The notes under the pieces are model-generated. The model ran no database searches and was not told the DNA's origin. It saw nothing but the letters and a program-made list of their open reading frames with translations. A DNA stretch of 64,000 nucleotides, from the NCBI GenBank assembly GCA_964035575.1, contig OZ037890.1, positions 620,001 through 684,000 on the forward strand, read 5' to 3'. Source of the DNA: Rhynchopus sp. YZ270_cl-10. Its lineage: Eukaryota > Euglenozoa > Diplonemea > Diplonemida > Diplonemidae. Numbering within the stretch: the stretch's first letter is position 1; the number at the start of each line of letters is the position of its first letter. Of this stretch, positions 10,878-22,330 are shown in pieces. The position numbers were made by a program, and so were the translations under genes.

Positions 10878-10943
10878 GTTATTTTGTTTCCAGTTTGTGC
10901 ACCAACCACCGGAATCAAATTATCAAAAAATAACTATTTGGCT

Positions 10944-12221
10944 CAGTCCATAAACCCCCCCCCCCCCCCCCCCCTTAAAATAACCCCCACCTACAAACAC
11001 ATTTTTAAAACCGTGTGTAACTCATTCGGTGTGTTTGGACGCACGTACCCCATTAAGCTACGGAGCATATGCCTGATCAGCTGTGCGATGGATCTTTATG
11101 GTAAAACTATGCAACCAGAAAAACGAACGAAACATAACCGTTGGTGCGTTCTGTACTGTAGAGTATCATATTTTTCAGTTATGAGCCTCGGGACACCAGC
11201 TTACTTTGTCATCATTCTACGCTTGTTTCCTTTTTATTTTAACCTACAGCCCTATTGAGGAGGCCCCCATGTAGGTTTTTTTGTAGTCTAGGGGCAGGGG
11301 CCGAAACTATTTTCTTTTTACTTTTCTTTTTTCCAGCGTTTTATGTGTGACATCGTGCCTGAAATTATAGAATTTAACTTCTATTTGATCAAAAAAAAAA
11401 AAAAAAAAAAAATAACCCCCTTAAAAGGTAACCTTTTGTACTTATGTGTAAATGAAATAACTTCCACTCGGACTTTTTGCTCGATTTTTGCTCCTTTGAA
11501 CTCAGAATGACGTTTCTGAGGTCACAGGAGGAAAAATCGAGCAAAAAGTCCGAGTAGAAGATAGATGAAATAATGTCGAGAGGTATAAAAGTTCCCTTTG
11601 AATTGGGTTTTGGGTGGGTTTCACGGGTAAACCTGTTTTTTGACCTAAGTTTACCAAAAAATCGCCAGAAAAAGTGCCAAAAATGTCAAAAACAGGTGGA
11701 AATAGACCCAAAAACCATTTTTGGGGCATATTTGCCGCAAAGGAGGGTAAATTATGCTGTTTTTTTGACCTTTTTTTGTGTTTTCCCAGAAAAATGGCTC
11801 TTTTGCCCAAAATGACCAAACCCCTGAAAAAGCTACTTTTTCACTATTTTTTTGCATTTTTTCGTATCCTGGGGTGGACAACCGGTGAAATTTCACCCCA
11901 CAGGGTGCCCCAGGCCTATTCTGGAGGTGGTTTCCACCCGGAGATGCTCGGAAGTGTCACAAATATTAAAAAATAATTTTTAGGACAGGTTTACCCGTGA
12001 AACCCACCCAAAACCCAATTCAAAGGGAACTTTTATACCTCTCGACATTATTTCATCTATCTTCTACTCGGACTTTTTGCTCGATTTTTCCTCCTGTGAC
12101 CTCAGAAACGTCATTCTGAGTTCAAAGGAGCAAAAATCGAGCAAAAAGTCCGAGTGGAAGTTATTTCATTTACACATAAGTACAAAAGGTTACCTTTTAA
12201 GGGGGGGGGGTTTATGGACTG
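10944..12221. mobile_element. foldback element with ~221-bp arms
   Basis: 11416-11636 and 11985-12205 are near-perfect inverted copies separated by 348 bases. Each arm is itself partly palindromic (CGGACTTTTTGCTCGATTTT and its complement). The outermost words CAGTCCATAAA (10944-10954) and TTTATGGACTG (12211-12221) are also inverted, showing that the left arm was split by the insertion at 10981-11415. No coding frame. Confidence 0.75.
10981..11415 (+). mobile_element. A-tailed retroposon-like insertion
   Basis: This 435-bp block interrupts the left arm of the foldback. It is bounded by an 11-bp direct repeat CCCCCTTAAAA (10970-10980 and 11416-11426) and ends in about 24 A followed by TAA. The intact right arm shows the uninterrupted pre-insertion sequence. 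A-tail plus an 11-bp duplication points to LINE-driven retroposition of some RNA; the source RNA is not recognised. Confidence 0.6.
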
Positions 12222-12228
12222 ACCCATT

Positions 12229-12392
12229 TATTCAACGCCTTTTAGCGTGGTTTTTTTTTGCGATAACTTCACGCATTTTTTTCCCAGGCGAGTGGTACTT
12301 AATTTGCCGAGCGAAGCGAGGTAAATTGAATCCACGAGCCTGGGAAAAAAATAAGTGAAGTATCGCAAAAAAATTCGCTAAAAGGCGTTGAA
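12229..12392. repeat. perfect-type foldback, ~80-bp arms
   Basis: ATTCAACGCCTTTTAGCG at the left is answered by CGCTAAAAGGCGTTGAAT at the right, with near-continuous pairing to a central GAGCGAAGCGAG turn. It sits a few bases after the larger foldback. Confidence 0.7.
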
Positions 12393-12411
12393 TACGTAAT
12401 TTTATTTCACG

Positions 12412-13505
12412 TTAAATAAAGTATACGAAAGGATTTGGCACTTTTAGCGTGACTCATTTATTGTGCAATAACTAACGAGTTTGTGTCCCTCCGGGTAGCT
12501 CTCATTACCATCCCCGCCAACGCTACCGGGAATCCCGCGGGACCCCTAGCTAGGCTAGCGGGACTCCAGCTGGGGGGGGCTGGAGGGAGGCTAAAAAAGA
12601 CTGGAGGGTCCCTCCAGCCCTGCTGCCCTCCCGCCTGCTTTTGCTCGCTGGGACCTGCAAAAAATTGGTGAACTGGGCCCATACCCTGGTATGTGGGGTG
12701 GGATACGCATTTTCGGGGTGGCAGAACCATATGTGAGCCACAGGGTGGTGCACGTGTGACCATGCAGTACCACACAACTCACGTTTTTACACACACAACA
12801 ACGGCATATAGCATGTAGCGCATACAGTACGTAGCCCACACCACGTGTACGCATAGCGCGTAGCGTGTGGTTGGGTTCGGAAAGCTGCCTGTGAGACGCA
12901 CGAGCCTCGGAAACTGGTCTTGCAGTTGCACCCCATACTTCCTCGCCAATATGCTGCTCAGCTTACTGAACGCTGTCCATTACGACGACAATTTGTACGT
13001 GAGATCGTCACGGAGATACACTATGTACGAAACGAAGTCGGCTTCCGTGGGCATACCGTCAGGCTTGCCAATGATTTCCTTAAACAGCGGTCCCATTCAC
13101 GGACGTACGGTGTCGACAATGCCAGTCCTTCAGCAAAACCACTGTGGTGCTTGTCCATCTCCTGTCGGAGGACCGTTTGCGCCTTACATCCTTCAGCATG
13201 TTGCATGTGTCAAAAAAAAAATGGGAAAAGGGCAAAAAAAATTCGAAATTTTCAATTTTTAGGCGGGTGGTGGTGCAGGATGTGCCAAAATTTAGCGTGA
13301 AGTTATCGCCAAAAAAAACCCCTGTTTTAGCGTGAAAAAAACAAAAATAAAATCACGCTCTGAAGGAATTGCAGTGAAATAAAGTGAAAAAGCGTGAAAT
13401 AAAGTTCAATTAGCGTGGCTTTTATTTGCGAAAAAAACACGGCGTGAAATTATCATTAAAAAGAATCACGCTAAAAGTGCCAAATCCTTCGTATACTTTA
13501 TTTAA
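12412..13505. mobile_element. 1.1-kb TIR element with TAGCGTGA subterminal words
   Basis: The ends are inverted copies of about 43 bases (GTTAAATAAAGTATACGAA... with TTGGCACTTTTAGCGTGA). The word TTAGCGTG recurs several times near the right end and also in the adjacent foldback, suggesting one family. Inside, 12920-13220 has a protein-like open stretch (LHPILPRQYAAQLTERC...) preceded by TTGCAG, possibly a captured exon; it matches nothing I recognise. Confidence 0.6.
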
Positions 13506-14942
13506 CTGTGGAATAAAAAAAAAAAACCCTCAACAGACGATTGTGATACATTTTGCAATCAGGATCCCTTTTTTAAAGGCCCCTTCGACACCGCTCTTCA
13601 ATTCAACACGTGTACTGACAAGACGAGATAGGACTCCTGTACCTCAAGATGTCCACACGTTATCAACCCCACCCCTCTTATATACATGCGTGTCCCGTGA
13701 GGGCACATTCATCAGATTTTTCCCTGTGAGGGTCAGCATTTTATGATCTCACCTGAAGGGGTAGTGACACTCAACACTCAAATGGTGACTTCAGCGTTGG
13801 TTTTGGATAATTTTTTTTTTTTGCCAACTTTTCTCTTTTTTTGTTTCGTTTAATGAGGTTGCATTGTCAGTAGTCTCTTAATCACTAAGCAAAAAGCAAA
13901 AACAAAAATGGAGGTGTTTAAAGCGACACAGTCACACAGGTTTTAATAAATAAAGTATAAACAACAAAAAAGGTTAACAAACGGCACCTCGACGGCATTT
14001 CATTCTATATGTTCAAAACGTGAGGTTCAGCTGCAGTTGAGTTTTTTGTTTTGTTTTTGTTTTGTTTGGAGCCTTGCATTCTAGGCATTTTTATCTAGGT
14101 GACTTCCCCACTTTCTCTCCATTTTTAAAGATAACAAAAAGGAGGAGTATTTTACCAAACTGGTATCATTTGTTTTTTTGGCACACCGTCTGAACGCCTG
14201 AGGCTGAAGTTTCTTTTTGACCATACCCTTTTACTGTTATCGTAAAAATTACCGTAATAATGTTCGACCTTTCAGGATTTTCCTGGAAGTTCGACCTTTT
14301 CCTTTACGATTACGGTAATCAGTTGCTTGTCCTGTAGACGGTGAGGCGTTTGCACTTTCAGCTTCTTTTTTGAAGGTGACGAAGGAATTCCTGTCAGGCT
14401 TAGGGTCATATTCTCACCCATCCCCAATAGTGGCTGTATTTTTGTATTCTGAAGCATTTCACCGTCAGAATTCCATAGAATACATGACTACGTCTCCACA
14501 TATAACCCCACCCAGTTTTAAAAGGGGGGTAAATGAAAATTGCGATATTTTTCTTTTCTCCAAAGATTGCTTTCATCTTAATCTGAGGGGGTTTTTTTCT
14601 TCTTTTTTTTTTTTTTTTTTTTCCACTGCACTTCAACTTCACGTGTTTCTTTTTCCCCCTCAAAAAAAACTAATATCTGCATGCTCTAAGGGATTGATTA
14701 GGTCGTCTGTACAGATTTTTTTTTTACCTTTTTCGGCATTTTTTTTTGGTACAGAACCTCTCTCTTTGGGGGGGGGGGGAATTTTTTATCGATCAAAAAA
14801 AAAAAAAAAACACAAAACAACAACAACAATAAAAAAAAAACGGGAGGGGGTTTTTGTCCCCCCTCCTTTACCCATTTCCTCCTGTTCTTTTGTACAGCTG
14901 TCCCTTGTAGTCTGTTTCTTCTTTTACCCTATCTTTTCTCAT

Positions 14943-15066
14943 GATGTAAACCAGGAAATGGATTGTTGGATTTGCATGGTTGGGATGTCCACAAAAGGTA
15001 CACCGGGTCATTGTACCAAGATACACTTTTTCATGTCATAAGAGGGCTTTGTATTTCAAGTCAACT
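14943..15066 (+). repeat. R1 module
   Basis: Nearly full length: GATGTAAACCAGGAAATGGA, then GCATGGTTGGGATGTCCAC, ending GAGGGCTTTGTATTTCAAGT. Confidence 0.65.
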
Positions 15067-15786
15067 TTCTCAACTAAGGGCATATGTTGGGGCACAATCC
15101 ACCCCAAGACTTAGTGACAAAAAGGCAAAAAAAGGCTATATAGTGGAGCACAGTCTAGGGTGGCTACACTAAAACAACCAAATTTTCAAAAAAAAAAAAG
15201 GCGTTACACGAGAGACAAATCACCATTTATTTTGTGATTAATGGTGTACTCCACGAAGAACAGTCTCCCACAAGAGGGCAGCCAAAATACGGTACAAAAA
15301 GGAGGGAGGGATGGGTTTTAAAAATGACGTTGTGTATCTTTCCCCTCCAGACTCCATTTATTTTTTAAAAATATTTTTCGCTTATTCGGGCACCAATTAT
15401 ACAGACTTTTTTGTTTCAGTCTGAGAATAGGTCAAAACGCTCTTTTTTTTGTGTGTGGTTCTTTTTTTTTTGCCAGGTTTTTTTTCTCTTTACCCAAGAA
15501 TTCTGCAGGATCATGGTTTTTTAGCAATGACTACTTGTAAAAAAAATATTTAATTTTTTGAATATTTTTGAAGTACCCTCCACGGAGAACTGGCGCCTGC
15601 GTCCGCGGAGGCGTTTCTGCATCCATTTTTGAATTTGTTTTCACATACCAACTGCACTTTTTGTTTTATATTAAGTTCACACAGTGCATTTTTTTTCACT
15701 TCTATCTCGGTGCTGGTGGACATGGACATGGTTTTACCTCCTTTTTGCACTCAGACGAATATTACACCAATTTACATCCCTGTCTA

Positions 15787-15865
15787 AGGGTTTCGATAAC
15801 CCGCGGGAGAACCGGTGCCTTGCGTCAGACGGTGCGTTTTGCACACATTTCAACTCTTCTTATAA
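15787..15865 (+). repeat. R2 module
   Basis: GGTTTCGATAACCCGCGG followed by GAGAACCGGTGCC and, further on, TTTCAACTCTTCTT. The GGTTCGA core resembles a pol III B box, which would suit a tRNA-derived SINE, but no A box is clear. Confidence 0.5.
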
Positions 15866-16083
15866 TATGCATCTAAACAAATTAAAAACAGTAGTACAAA
15901 GGCTTTGGCCGACATTTAGTACCGATCTTTATACCAGGAGGTGTACAGTGATTGTCGATACAATAAGCATCGTTCCTGGTAAAGAGTAAACCACACAGAA
16001 GGGGGGGGGAATTGATCGCATGGCTGTATAATTAGATGAATTAGTCAAAAACCAGATTTGCTATTTTTTTTGCGTATTTTTTG

Positions 16084-16290
16084 ATAAAACAACTTGTTGT
16101 CAATTCTAAAAAGATTGGAGGCAGCGCTGCAGGGCAAACAAAACGGATTGAAAAAAAACAGAAGCTTGCTTGTTTTCTTTGAGTACTCAATTAACCACAA
16201 CAACCGTACTTCAGTTTAACACATTTTTTCACCTTTTTGTTTTCCCGGCTTTGAGCGCACAAACAAAAGACCCGATCTTTTTTTCTGGTG
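16084..16290 (+). repeat. dispersed repeat with empty insertion site
   Basis: From GATAAAACAACTTGTTG through GGAGGCAGCGCTGC to CCCGGCTTTGAGCGCAC. A second copy at 18874-19262 carries a 171-bp insertion exactly where this copy has the uninterrupted word CCTTTTTGTTTTCCCGG. Confidence 0.7.
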
Positions 16291-16389
16291 AAATCCATCA
16301 GAAAAAGCAATACTACCAAAGGAGATCAGGGTGTGCTTTATGTGTGTTTTCAGTGCAGTTAACCTACTCTAGGTAATACGTGTTAATTA

Positions 16390-17150
16390 AGTCAAGGTTG
16401 CACTAACAAGGATTAGACCACAATCAAGGTGTCGTTGCTCACCTTCATCCTTTACGGATTGCTGCCCCCTGTGTGTGTGTTTTGATACCAGATTGAGAGT
16501 GAGTAACGCCTGAACGGAGTATAGCCCACTCCTGTGTGTGTTTGATAACTAATAGGGGTAATTCTTGCAGAGTATGGCCCAAAGTGGTGTGTGTGTGTGT
16601 GTTCAGATTAGTCCTTATTTATTTCACCTTCTGCCACACTCTGATGATCGTGTGTCGTATTTCAAGCCAGGCCCAGCCCTTCATAGGGCATGGTGTTTGT
16701 TTGTGTGTATCCTGTCTTTTAAAAAAAATAAATGTTTTATAAAAAAAATCTGCTGTCGATTCAGCAGTCTAAAGGGAAGACTGTTTTCAAGGTATTTTCG
16801 TTTCATTTCAACGTTTCCCCCTCTCCACCTCTCCCCCCCCCTCCCCCGAAACATTCTATAATGAAATAGGTAATGGTGTCGTTGTGTCCAAAGGGTACGG
16901 CATTTTTTTTAAAGAAAGACGGGAACATTTTTTGATCCCTATAACCTATGCTATCAATTGAATGCATGCGTTTGAAATACCCTTTTTTATTATTTTGTTC
17001 TTTGCGCAGAGATTTGCGTGGTACATACTATTTCCCCTTTGTTTGGTCAGTAGCCTGCAATAGTCTACTGCGAAACCCCCTTCCCCAATACAAAAGAGAT
17101 ACCGATGGGTGTCTTAAATCATTTTTTTTTTTTAAACCTTTTTTTTTCAT
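16390..17150. other. intergenic, GT microsatellite-like
   Basis: Contains three short (GT)n or TGTGTGTG tracts between 16470 and 16715; no gene seen. Confidence 0.4.
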
Positions 17151-17154
17151 AAGG

Positions 17155-17208
17155 GGCGTTATAACAAATGATATAACGTTATAACGTTATATCGTTCGTT
17201 ATAACGCC
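17155..17208. repeat. 54-bp palindrome
   Basis: GGCGTTATAAC and GTTATAACGCC enclose GATATAACGTTATAACG-type DNA that is itself palindromic, so the whole 54 bp folds on itself. Confidence 0.65.
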
Positions 17209-17509
17209 GAATGATTTTTTTTTTTTTTAAATTTCTGGTTGGACCTCACCACCCGAAACAACAAAATTGAAAAAAAAAAAAATTCTAACCTTTTGAAGAT
17301 GTGACGCATATCATTTGACCCCTCTTCTCTAGCAGCTTTATCTATCAGGAGAATTCCAAGGGGGGGTCTTTTTCTTCCCCTCTCGTAACAGTTTTATTGT
17401 TTTTTTTGCTTTATTTTTTTTATATAGGTCTTTTCTGATCGCTTTGGTTTCCCAAGAAAAATCCCCAATTAGGAAATGCCCTCCACCTACAAAGGGAGGG
17501 AGACTGGTA

Positions 17510-17635
17510 TAATGGTGGCAGTATTGTGATGGGAGCCCATTGGAATGCGCAAAATGCATCAAAATGTGTATTGTGATGTATTTTGATGTATTTTGCGTAT
17601 TCCAATGGGCTCCCATCACAGTACTGCCACCATTA
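17510..17635. mobile_element. 126-bp palindromic MITE with 8-bp TSD, hAT-like
   Basis: Starts TAATGGTGGCAGTATTGTGA and ends with the near-perfect complement; arms of about 55 bp meet at a short centre. The flanks are an exact 8-bp direct repeat GACTGGTA (17502-17509 and 17636-17643), the size made by hAT transposases. Confidence 0.75.
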
Positions 17636-17971
17636 GACTGGTAATGATGGAACACGCGCACTTATTTTTTCTGTGCACCCGGAGCATAAATGGCCAGCGG
17701 TCAGGCCAGAGTCGCTCTACGGAGTCTCTCTGCCACGCCTTTGGGTTACGGTGTGCTGCCTGTAAGGACGTCCATGTATATCCCTAAGAGAAAGGGTGAG
17801 GCCCAACTGTCGGTACAGCATGGGGCGCCAAGAGAGAGATGTTGTGACCCCCCCGCCCACCCCTTTTTGTGTTTTTGGGTTTCTGCTCTCTTGTGTAGAC
17901 TATCGTGCACCAAGCGTTGGGTGCAGCGAACTGCAGTACCTGTAAGCTCACAACTCTTCAACGGAAGGTGG

Positions 17972-18142
17972 GCCGCCGGCTGTCGAGCGGTTGTGAACCG
18001 CCCTCGTTCTCTTACGGTACGGGCCAGTCATTAGGTTTCCTTTTTACATCTTCTGTTGTTGGCCGCAGGGTACTTGTGCTTTCATCCGGATGGCTGGCAT
18101 CGTACGTGGGTCAGTCGGAGGTGCCTGCATTAATAACTTCAC
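17972..18142 (+). mobile_element. 171-bp short mobile element, copy 1
   Basis: GCCGCCGGCTGTCGAGCGG ... TTAATAACTTCAC. By eye identical to 19042-19212. It contains GCGGTT-GTG-AACCGC, a 6-bp hairpin with a 3-nt loop. No terminal inverted repeat, no A-tail and no open frame, so the transposition mechanism is unclear. Confidence 0.65.
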
Positions 18143-18873
18143 TTTTCTGTGTGTTCTTCGATGAAAAAAAAAACCCCCCGCTTTGCAGATTGTGAACGTA
18201 AATGGTTCTGTGGTAGGAGGGTGGGGGGTTTTTTTTTCTCTCTTTACGAGGAGACATCGTTGGACAAGTTCCATCCTGTAGTTAAAATTATCCTAAACTC
18301 TTTTCAAGACGGAAACGAAAGATACAACAAAAAAAAGCGATCACAACTTGGTACAGAGATCTTAATGTTAAAAAAATGACAAAAAAAAATAGGAAAGTGG
18401 CAACTACACCAACCCTTTCCCTTCCCCCCCCAAAAAAAAAAATACAAGCAAATGATCAGTTCGATTTTAGGTTTTTTTTTTACATGAAAGACGGTCTTCA
18501 TCTTTCACGGTTTTTTTTTAAATATAAGTTAATCCTAACTCAACCAAAAACAAAAGAAAATCTTTAAATATAAGTTTGCGATTATCAAAACAAAGCTCAC
18601 CATTTTGACGAGATGTTTTTTTTTTTTAATAGGTTCTCTCACGCAACGAGGCCTATACCTTACCAATCTTTCTCTCTCTTTTTTTATTGTTGTCTGGATG
18701 TTTTACGCATTGAGGCACAGTCATCATTCCCTTCTCCCTTTTTTTTAAAGGTAGGTGACTGCCTGTATCCTAGAGGAGTTGACATGCTATCTTTGCTTCA
18801 CCCCCCTTTTTTGAGATACCAAGCATTGGCAAGAGGAAATAGAAGCGACGGAAGATGCCTACAAATTGTGCCT

Positions 18874-19262
18874 TTGATAAAACAACTTGTTGCCAATTCT
18901 AAAAAGATTGGAGGCAGCGCTGCGGGAAAACAAAAAAAAAAACGGATTGAAAAAAACAGAAGCTTATTTGTTCTTTGAGTACTCAATTAACCACAACCGT
19001 ACTTCAGTTTACCATATTTTTTCCCCCCCGCCTTTTTGTTTGCCGCCGGCTGTCGAGCGGTTGTGAACCGCCCTCGTTCTCTTACGGTACGGGCCAGTCA
19101 TTAGGTTTCCTTTTTACATCTTCTGTTGTTGGCCGCAGGGTACTTGTGCTTTCATCCGGATGGCTGGCATCGTACGTGGGTCAGTCGGAGGTGCCTGCAT
19201 TAATAACTTCACTTTGTTTTCCGGCTTTGAGTGCACAAGCAAAAAAAAACCCCCCGATCTTT
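18874..19262 (+). repeat. dispersed repeat interrupted by the 171-bp element
   Basis: Second copy of the repeat at 16084-16290; the two halves (18874-19041 and 19213-19262) align to it on either side of the insertion. Confidence 0.7.
19042..19212 (+). mobile_element. 171-bp short mobile element, copy 2
   Basis: Inserted in the repeat above with TTTGTTT on both sides (19035-19041 and 19213-19219), a 7-bp target duplication. The matching empty site is at 16232-16248. Confidence 0.7.
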
Positions 19263-19378
19263 TTTCTTCTTCTTTCGCATTTGTTGTCATTATTATGTCG
19301 TTGGGACAATAGGATGGTTTTACCTTTTATCAGAGATACTCCCCGCCTTCCTGCGCACGCTTTTAAAAAAAAGAAAAG

Positions 19379-19480
19379 AAATGGATGTAGGACTGCATGG
19401 TTGGGGTCAACCCTGGTACAGCCGGTCATTGTATCAAGATACACTGTCACGAGAGGGCTTTGTATGTTCAAGTCAACATT
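19379..19480 (+). repeat. R1 module
   Basis: GAAATGGATGTAGGACTGCA through CACGAGAGGGCTTTGTATG, then a T run. Confidence 0.65.
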
Positions 19481-21043
19481 TTTTTTTTTTTTTGCATTGG
19501 TATTTTTTTGGAAATAAAGTATAGCTGCAATTTTTGCATATTTCGATGGGATTGCAAGCTTTCCCATACCTTTTGGGAGGTGAGACATGGGGGGAGGGGG
19601 GTTTTAACCTTTTTTTTCTTTTTTCCACAAACATCGTTTTCCTTCAGTGTCTTTTTTTTTTAAAAAAAAGAAACTCTCTTTCGGTAGTGCACATCCTGAA
19701 TGCTGCCACTATTATTTTTTTAAAAAAATCTAGTATTTCATCATCGTGGGGAGGGGGGGGGGGAGTTATTATTGCTTTCACTTCGCGCACGTAGGGGAAG
19801 ATTCTGAACTTTAAAGTGTTTTTTTTGAAAAAGGGTGATCTGTTGATATTGTGTAAAATGGCCATATTTCAGACACTTCAAAATCAAAATAATATTTGTA
19901 TTTTTTTTTTTCCTTCATTTTTAGAGTATAATTCAATACTAAATGATCTTTAGAAGATGTGTATACATGAATCATATTCATTTTTTTTTTTTTTTAAAAC
20001 TTTTTATTTTTGAAACACTTCTGTTTGATGGCATAATGCGGGAGATCGATTATGTTTTTTTTTTTTTTCTCCCTCTCTTCCTCTTTTACTTTTTTCTATT
20101 TTTTCACCATCTGTTGAAGTGTCTAAAAAATAACAACAACACACACCCTTTTTCCCTCTCTCCAACCATTTCAACCGGCACCTTGTTGGTGACTAAGCGC
20201 AAAAACGTTTAGATCCATCGTACCAACATTCTCTCTCTCTTTCTTGCCCCCCCCTCTCCAACCCCCGCAGAGAACCAATCTACCTCATTTCGAGGTATTT
20301 TGCACGTTTCGACTTCAACCACTTTTTTTTTTCCCATTTTTTTTTTCCCCCTGGTGACTCAGAGAAGAAGAAAAAAAGCACAGAAGTCTGAAGAGAAGAA
20401 GAAGAAGAAAGCTTTTACGGGGTCATCATCCACTTTACTACCGTTTTTTTTTTTCCCCTCTTTTCTTTCTTCTCTTTACCTTTGTAGTTCGGTGAAGTTA
20501 ATGATTTTACTGTGTGGTTTTTTTTTCCACCGTTGCAAGTTAACGGTGAATCCCACAAAGCGAAATCACATCTCAAGTCATTTTGCTTCACCGCCGTGTA
20601 ATAGGTAAGTCTTGAACTCCAGCTTATTAGAACGAATAGAGCCCAGAGGGCTCATTTAGTCTATTTATTGGGTTCTTTTATTCACAGTATCACTGAACGA
20701 AAAAATAGGAAATGGAGGAGGGGGGGGGCGATTTTCACATCTGTTTTTTTCCCTTCTTTTCTGCGTGTCTTCACGTTACAACCAGATGATGGATTTTTTG
20801 CGATAAACTTCAAAAAAAAATAAGGGAGTGCTCTTTAAGCAAGGTGCCTGCTATTAACACCAAAAAAGGCTTCCTCTTTTAACAGCTTATTTGTTGTTAC
20901 AGAACCTGTCTTAATGACATGGTGATTTGCCGAGACAACTGTTCGCTGCTCTGGAGGATGGGGAGAAGGGGGGGGGGGGGGGGGGGGGAAGAGGGGGGTG
21001 TTTTTTTCTGTGTTCCTTTATGCACAGTGGGTGGAAGGGGGGG

Positions 21044-21090
21044 TAATGGTGGCAGTATTGTGATGGGAGCCCATCACAATACTGCCATTA
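21044..21090. mobile_element. 47-bp minimal derivative of the palindromic MITE
   Basis: TAATGGTGGCAGTATTGTGA... directly abuts its complement ...TCACAATACTGCCATTA, so only the outer arm sequence of the 126-bp element remains. Confidence 0.65.
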
Positions 21091-21675
21091 GTGGGTGGGG
21101 GGTCGATTCGTTATGTATTATTTTTTTATTGGCTTTTCTTTTGATGCCTTGCTTTATTGTTGCCTTTTTTTGTTCCCTCTCTTTTTATTCTGTCCGGTTC
21201 TGTCCCGAGTTATGTGCTGTTCTCACCCCCCCTTTCATGCTCGTATTATCATTGGAGCTCACTCGACCTCACCCCCACTCCACTCCCTGAAAAATACTCT
21301 TTTTTTTTTTTACTTTGCGCCACTAAGGCAACACTTTTCACACCCATTCCAGCGCGAAGGAACAGTCTCTTTCCCCCCCCAGAGAGATTCTTCCCTTCCT
21401 CTCCGACCCCCACGTCCTACAATACCATTAAGCAAAATTAAACAGAGCACAAAAGCACTTTCAAAACAAAAAACCATTTTCAAACCCCTCAGAGAGACTG
21501 TCATACCATGAGGCGCCTATTAATCAAACCCTCTTTTCATCGAGGCAAAAGGAACGTCGACAGACAAACAGTGTGTGTTCACATGTGTGGACATCAACGC
21601 CCTCCCCCACCCCCACCCCCTTTCCTCCACCCAGAAGGTGCACCGTGGACGACTCATTTAGACGCAATGCTGCCA

Positions 21676-21785
21676 AAAAATGATAGTGTTTTGCAACTAG
21701 AGCTTCACCAGTAATCACACTACCAGTATAGCACCAATAGTCATTGCGACTAGTAGCTCTACTTCCCCCTGATTAGTCTGCTAAA
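21676..21785 (+). repeat. dispersed repeat, inverted partner at 33315-33412
   Basis: AAAATGATAGTGTTTTGCAA followed by CTAGAGCTTCACCA. The reverse complement of 33315-33412 begins with nearly the same words; the rest is diverged. Confidence 0.45.
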
Positions 21786-22215
21786 CAAACACAAACACAA
21801 AATAGTAAAAAAAACAAAGAGTACAAAACACAAAAAAAAAAACATCTACAAACCCCTGATGAGTCTGTTGTGTATTATTTGTTAAAACACATTTATGTTA
21901 GGGTTCTTAGGTGGCTTACTGGGAGGGTTGGAGGCATGATGAAAGGCCCCTTTTTGAGGTGTAAATGCGGCTTAGGGATGGCTTTGTATGCAACCCATGC
22001 CACCCTCGGGGATTAGGTTCATATCAACGTTGTTTTAGTTGTTGTTTTTTTTTTCACTCCTCTTATTGATCTGGATACCGTGCTGCATGCCTAAGAGGTG
22101 CGCCACCAAAGTGCACTTTCAACTTTATCTCAAAAATGGATGTGCATGTCTTGGTAGCCTTGTGTAGTAGGGCTAGGTGTACCCAGATTGCCATCCCCCA
22201 TTTTTTTTTATATCA

Positions 22216-22330
22216 GATGTAAAAACACGAAATGGATTGTAGGACTGCATGGTTGGGGTGTCCATAAAAGGTGCAGTCGGTCATACCAAGGTACACTGTA
22301 AGAGGGCTTTGTATTTCAGGTCAACTTTTT
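22216..22330 (+). repeat. R1 module
   Basis: Near-consensus copy: GAAATGGATTGTAGGACTGC, GGTTGGGGTGTCCATAAAAG, GAGGGCTTTGTATTTCAGGT, preceded by a T tract and CAG. Confidence 0.65.

Larger units (their letters stand above)
13506..16083. other. intergenic, repeat fragments only
   Basis: No gene-like frame. Holds a partial R2 module near 14330-14375, an R1 module (14943-15066), an R4 module (about 15140-15190) and two R2 relatives (15570-15640, 15787-15865), plus homopolymer runs. Confidence 0.5.

Noticed and set aside
17690-18034. 114-codon frame in the GC-richer block at 17.7-18.1 kb
   Set aside because: Overlaps the 171-bp repeat copy and shows no domain or codon bias; an unrecognised repeat is likelier.
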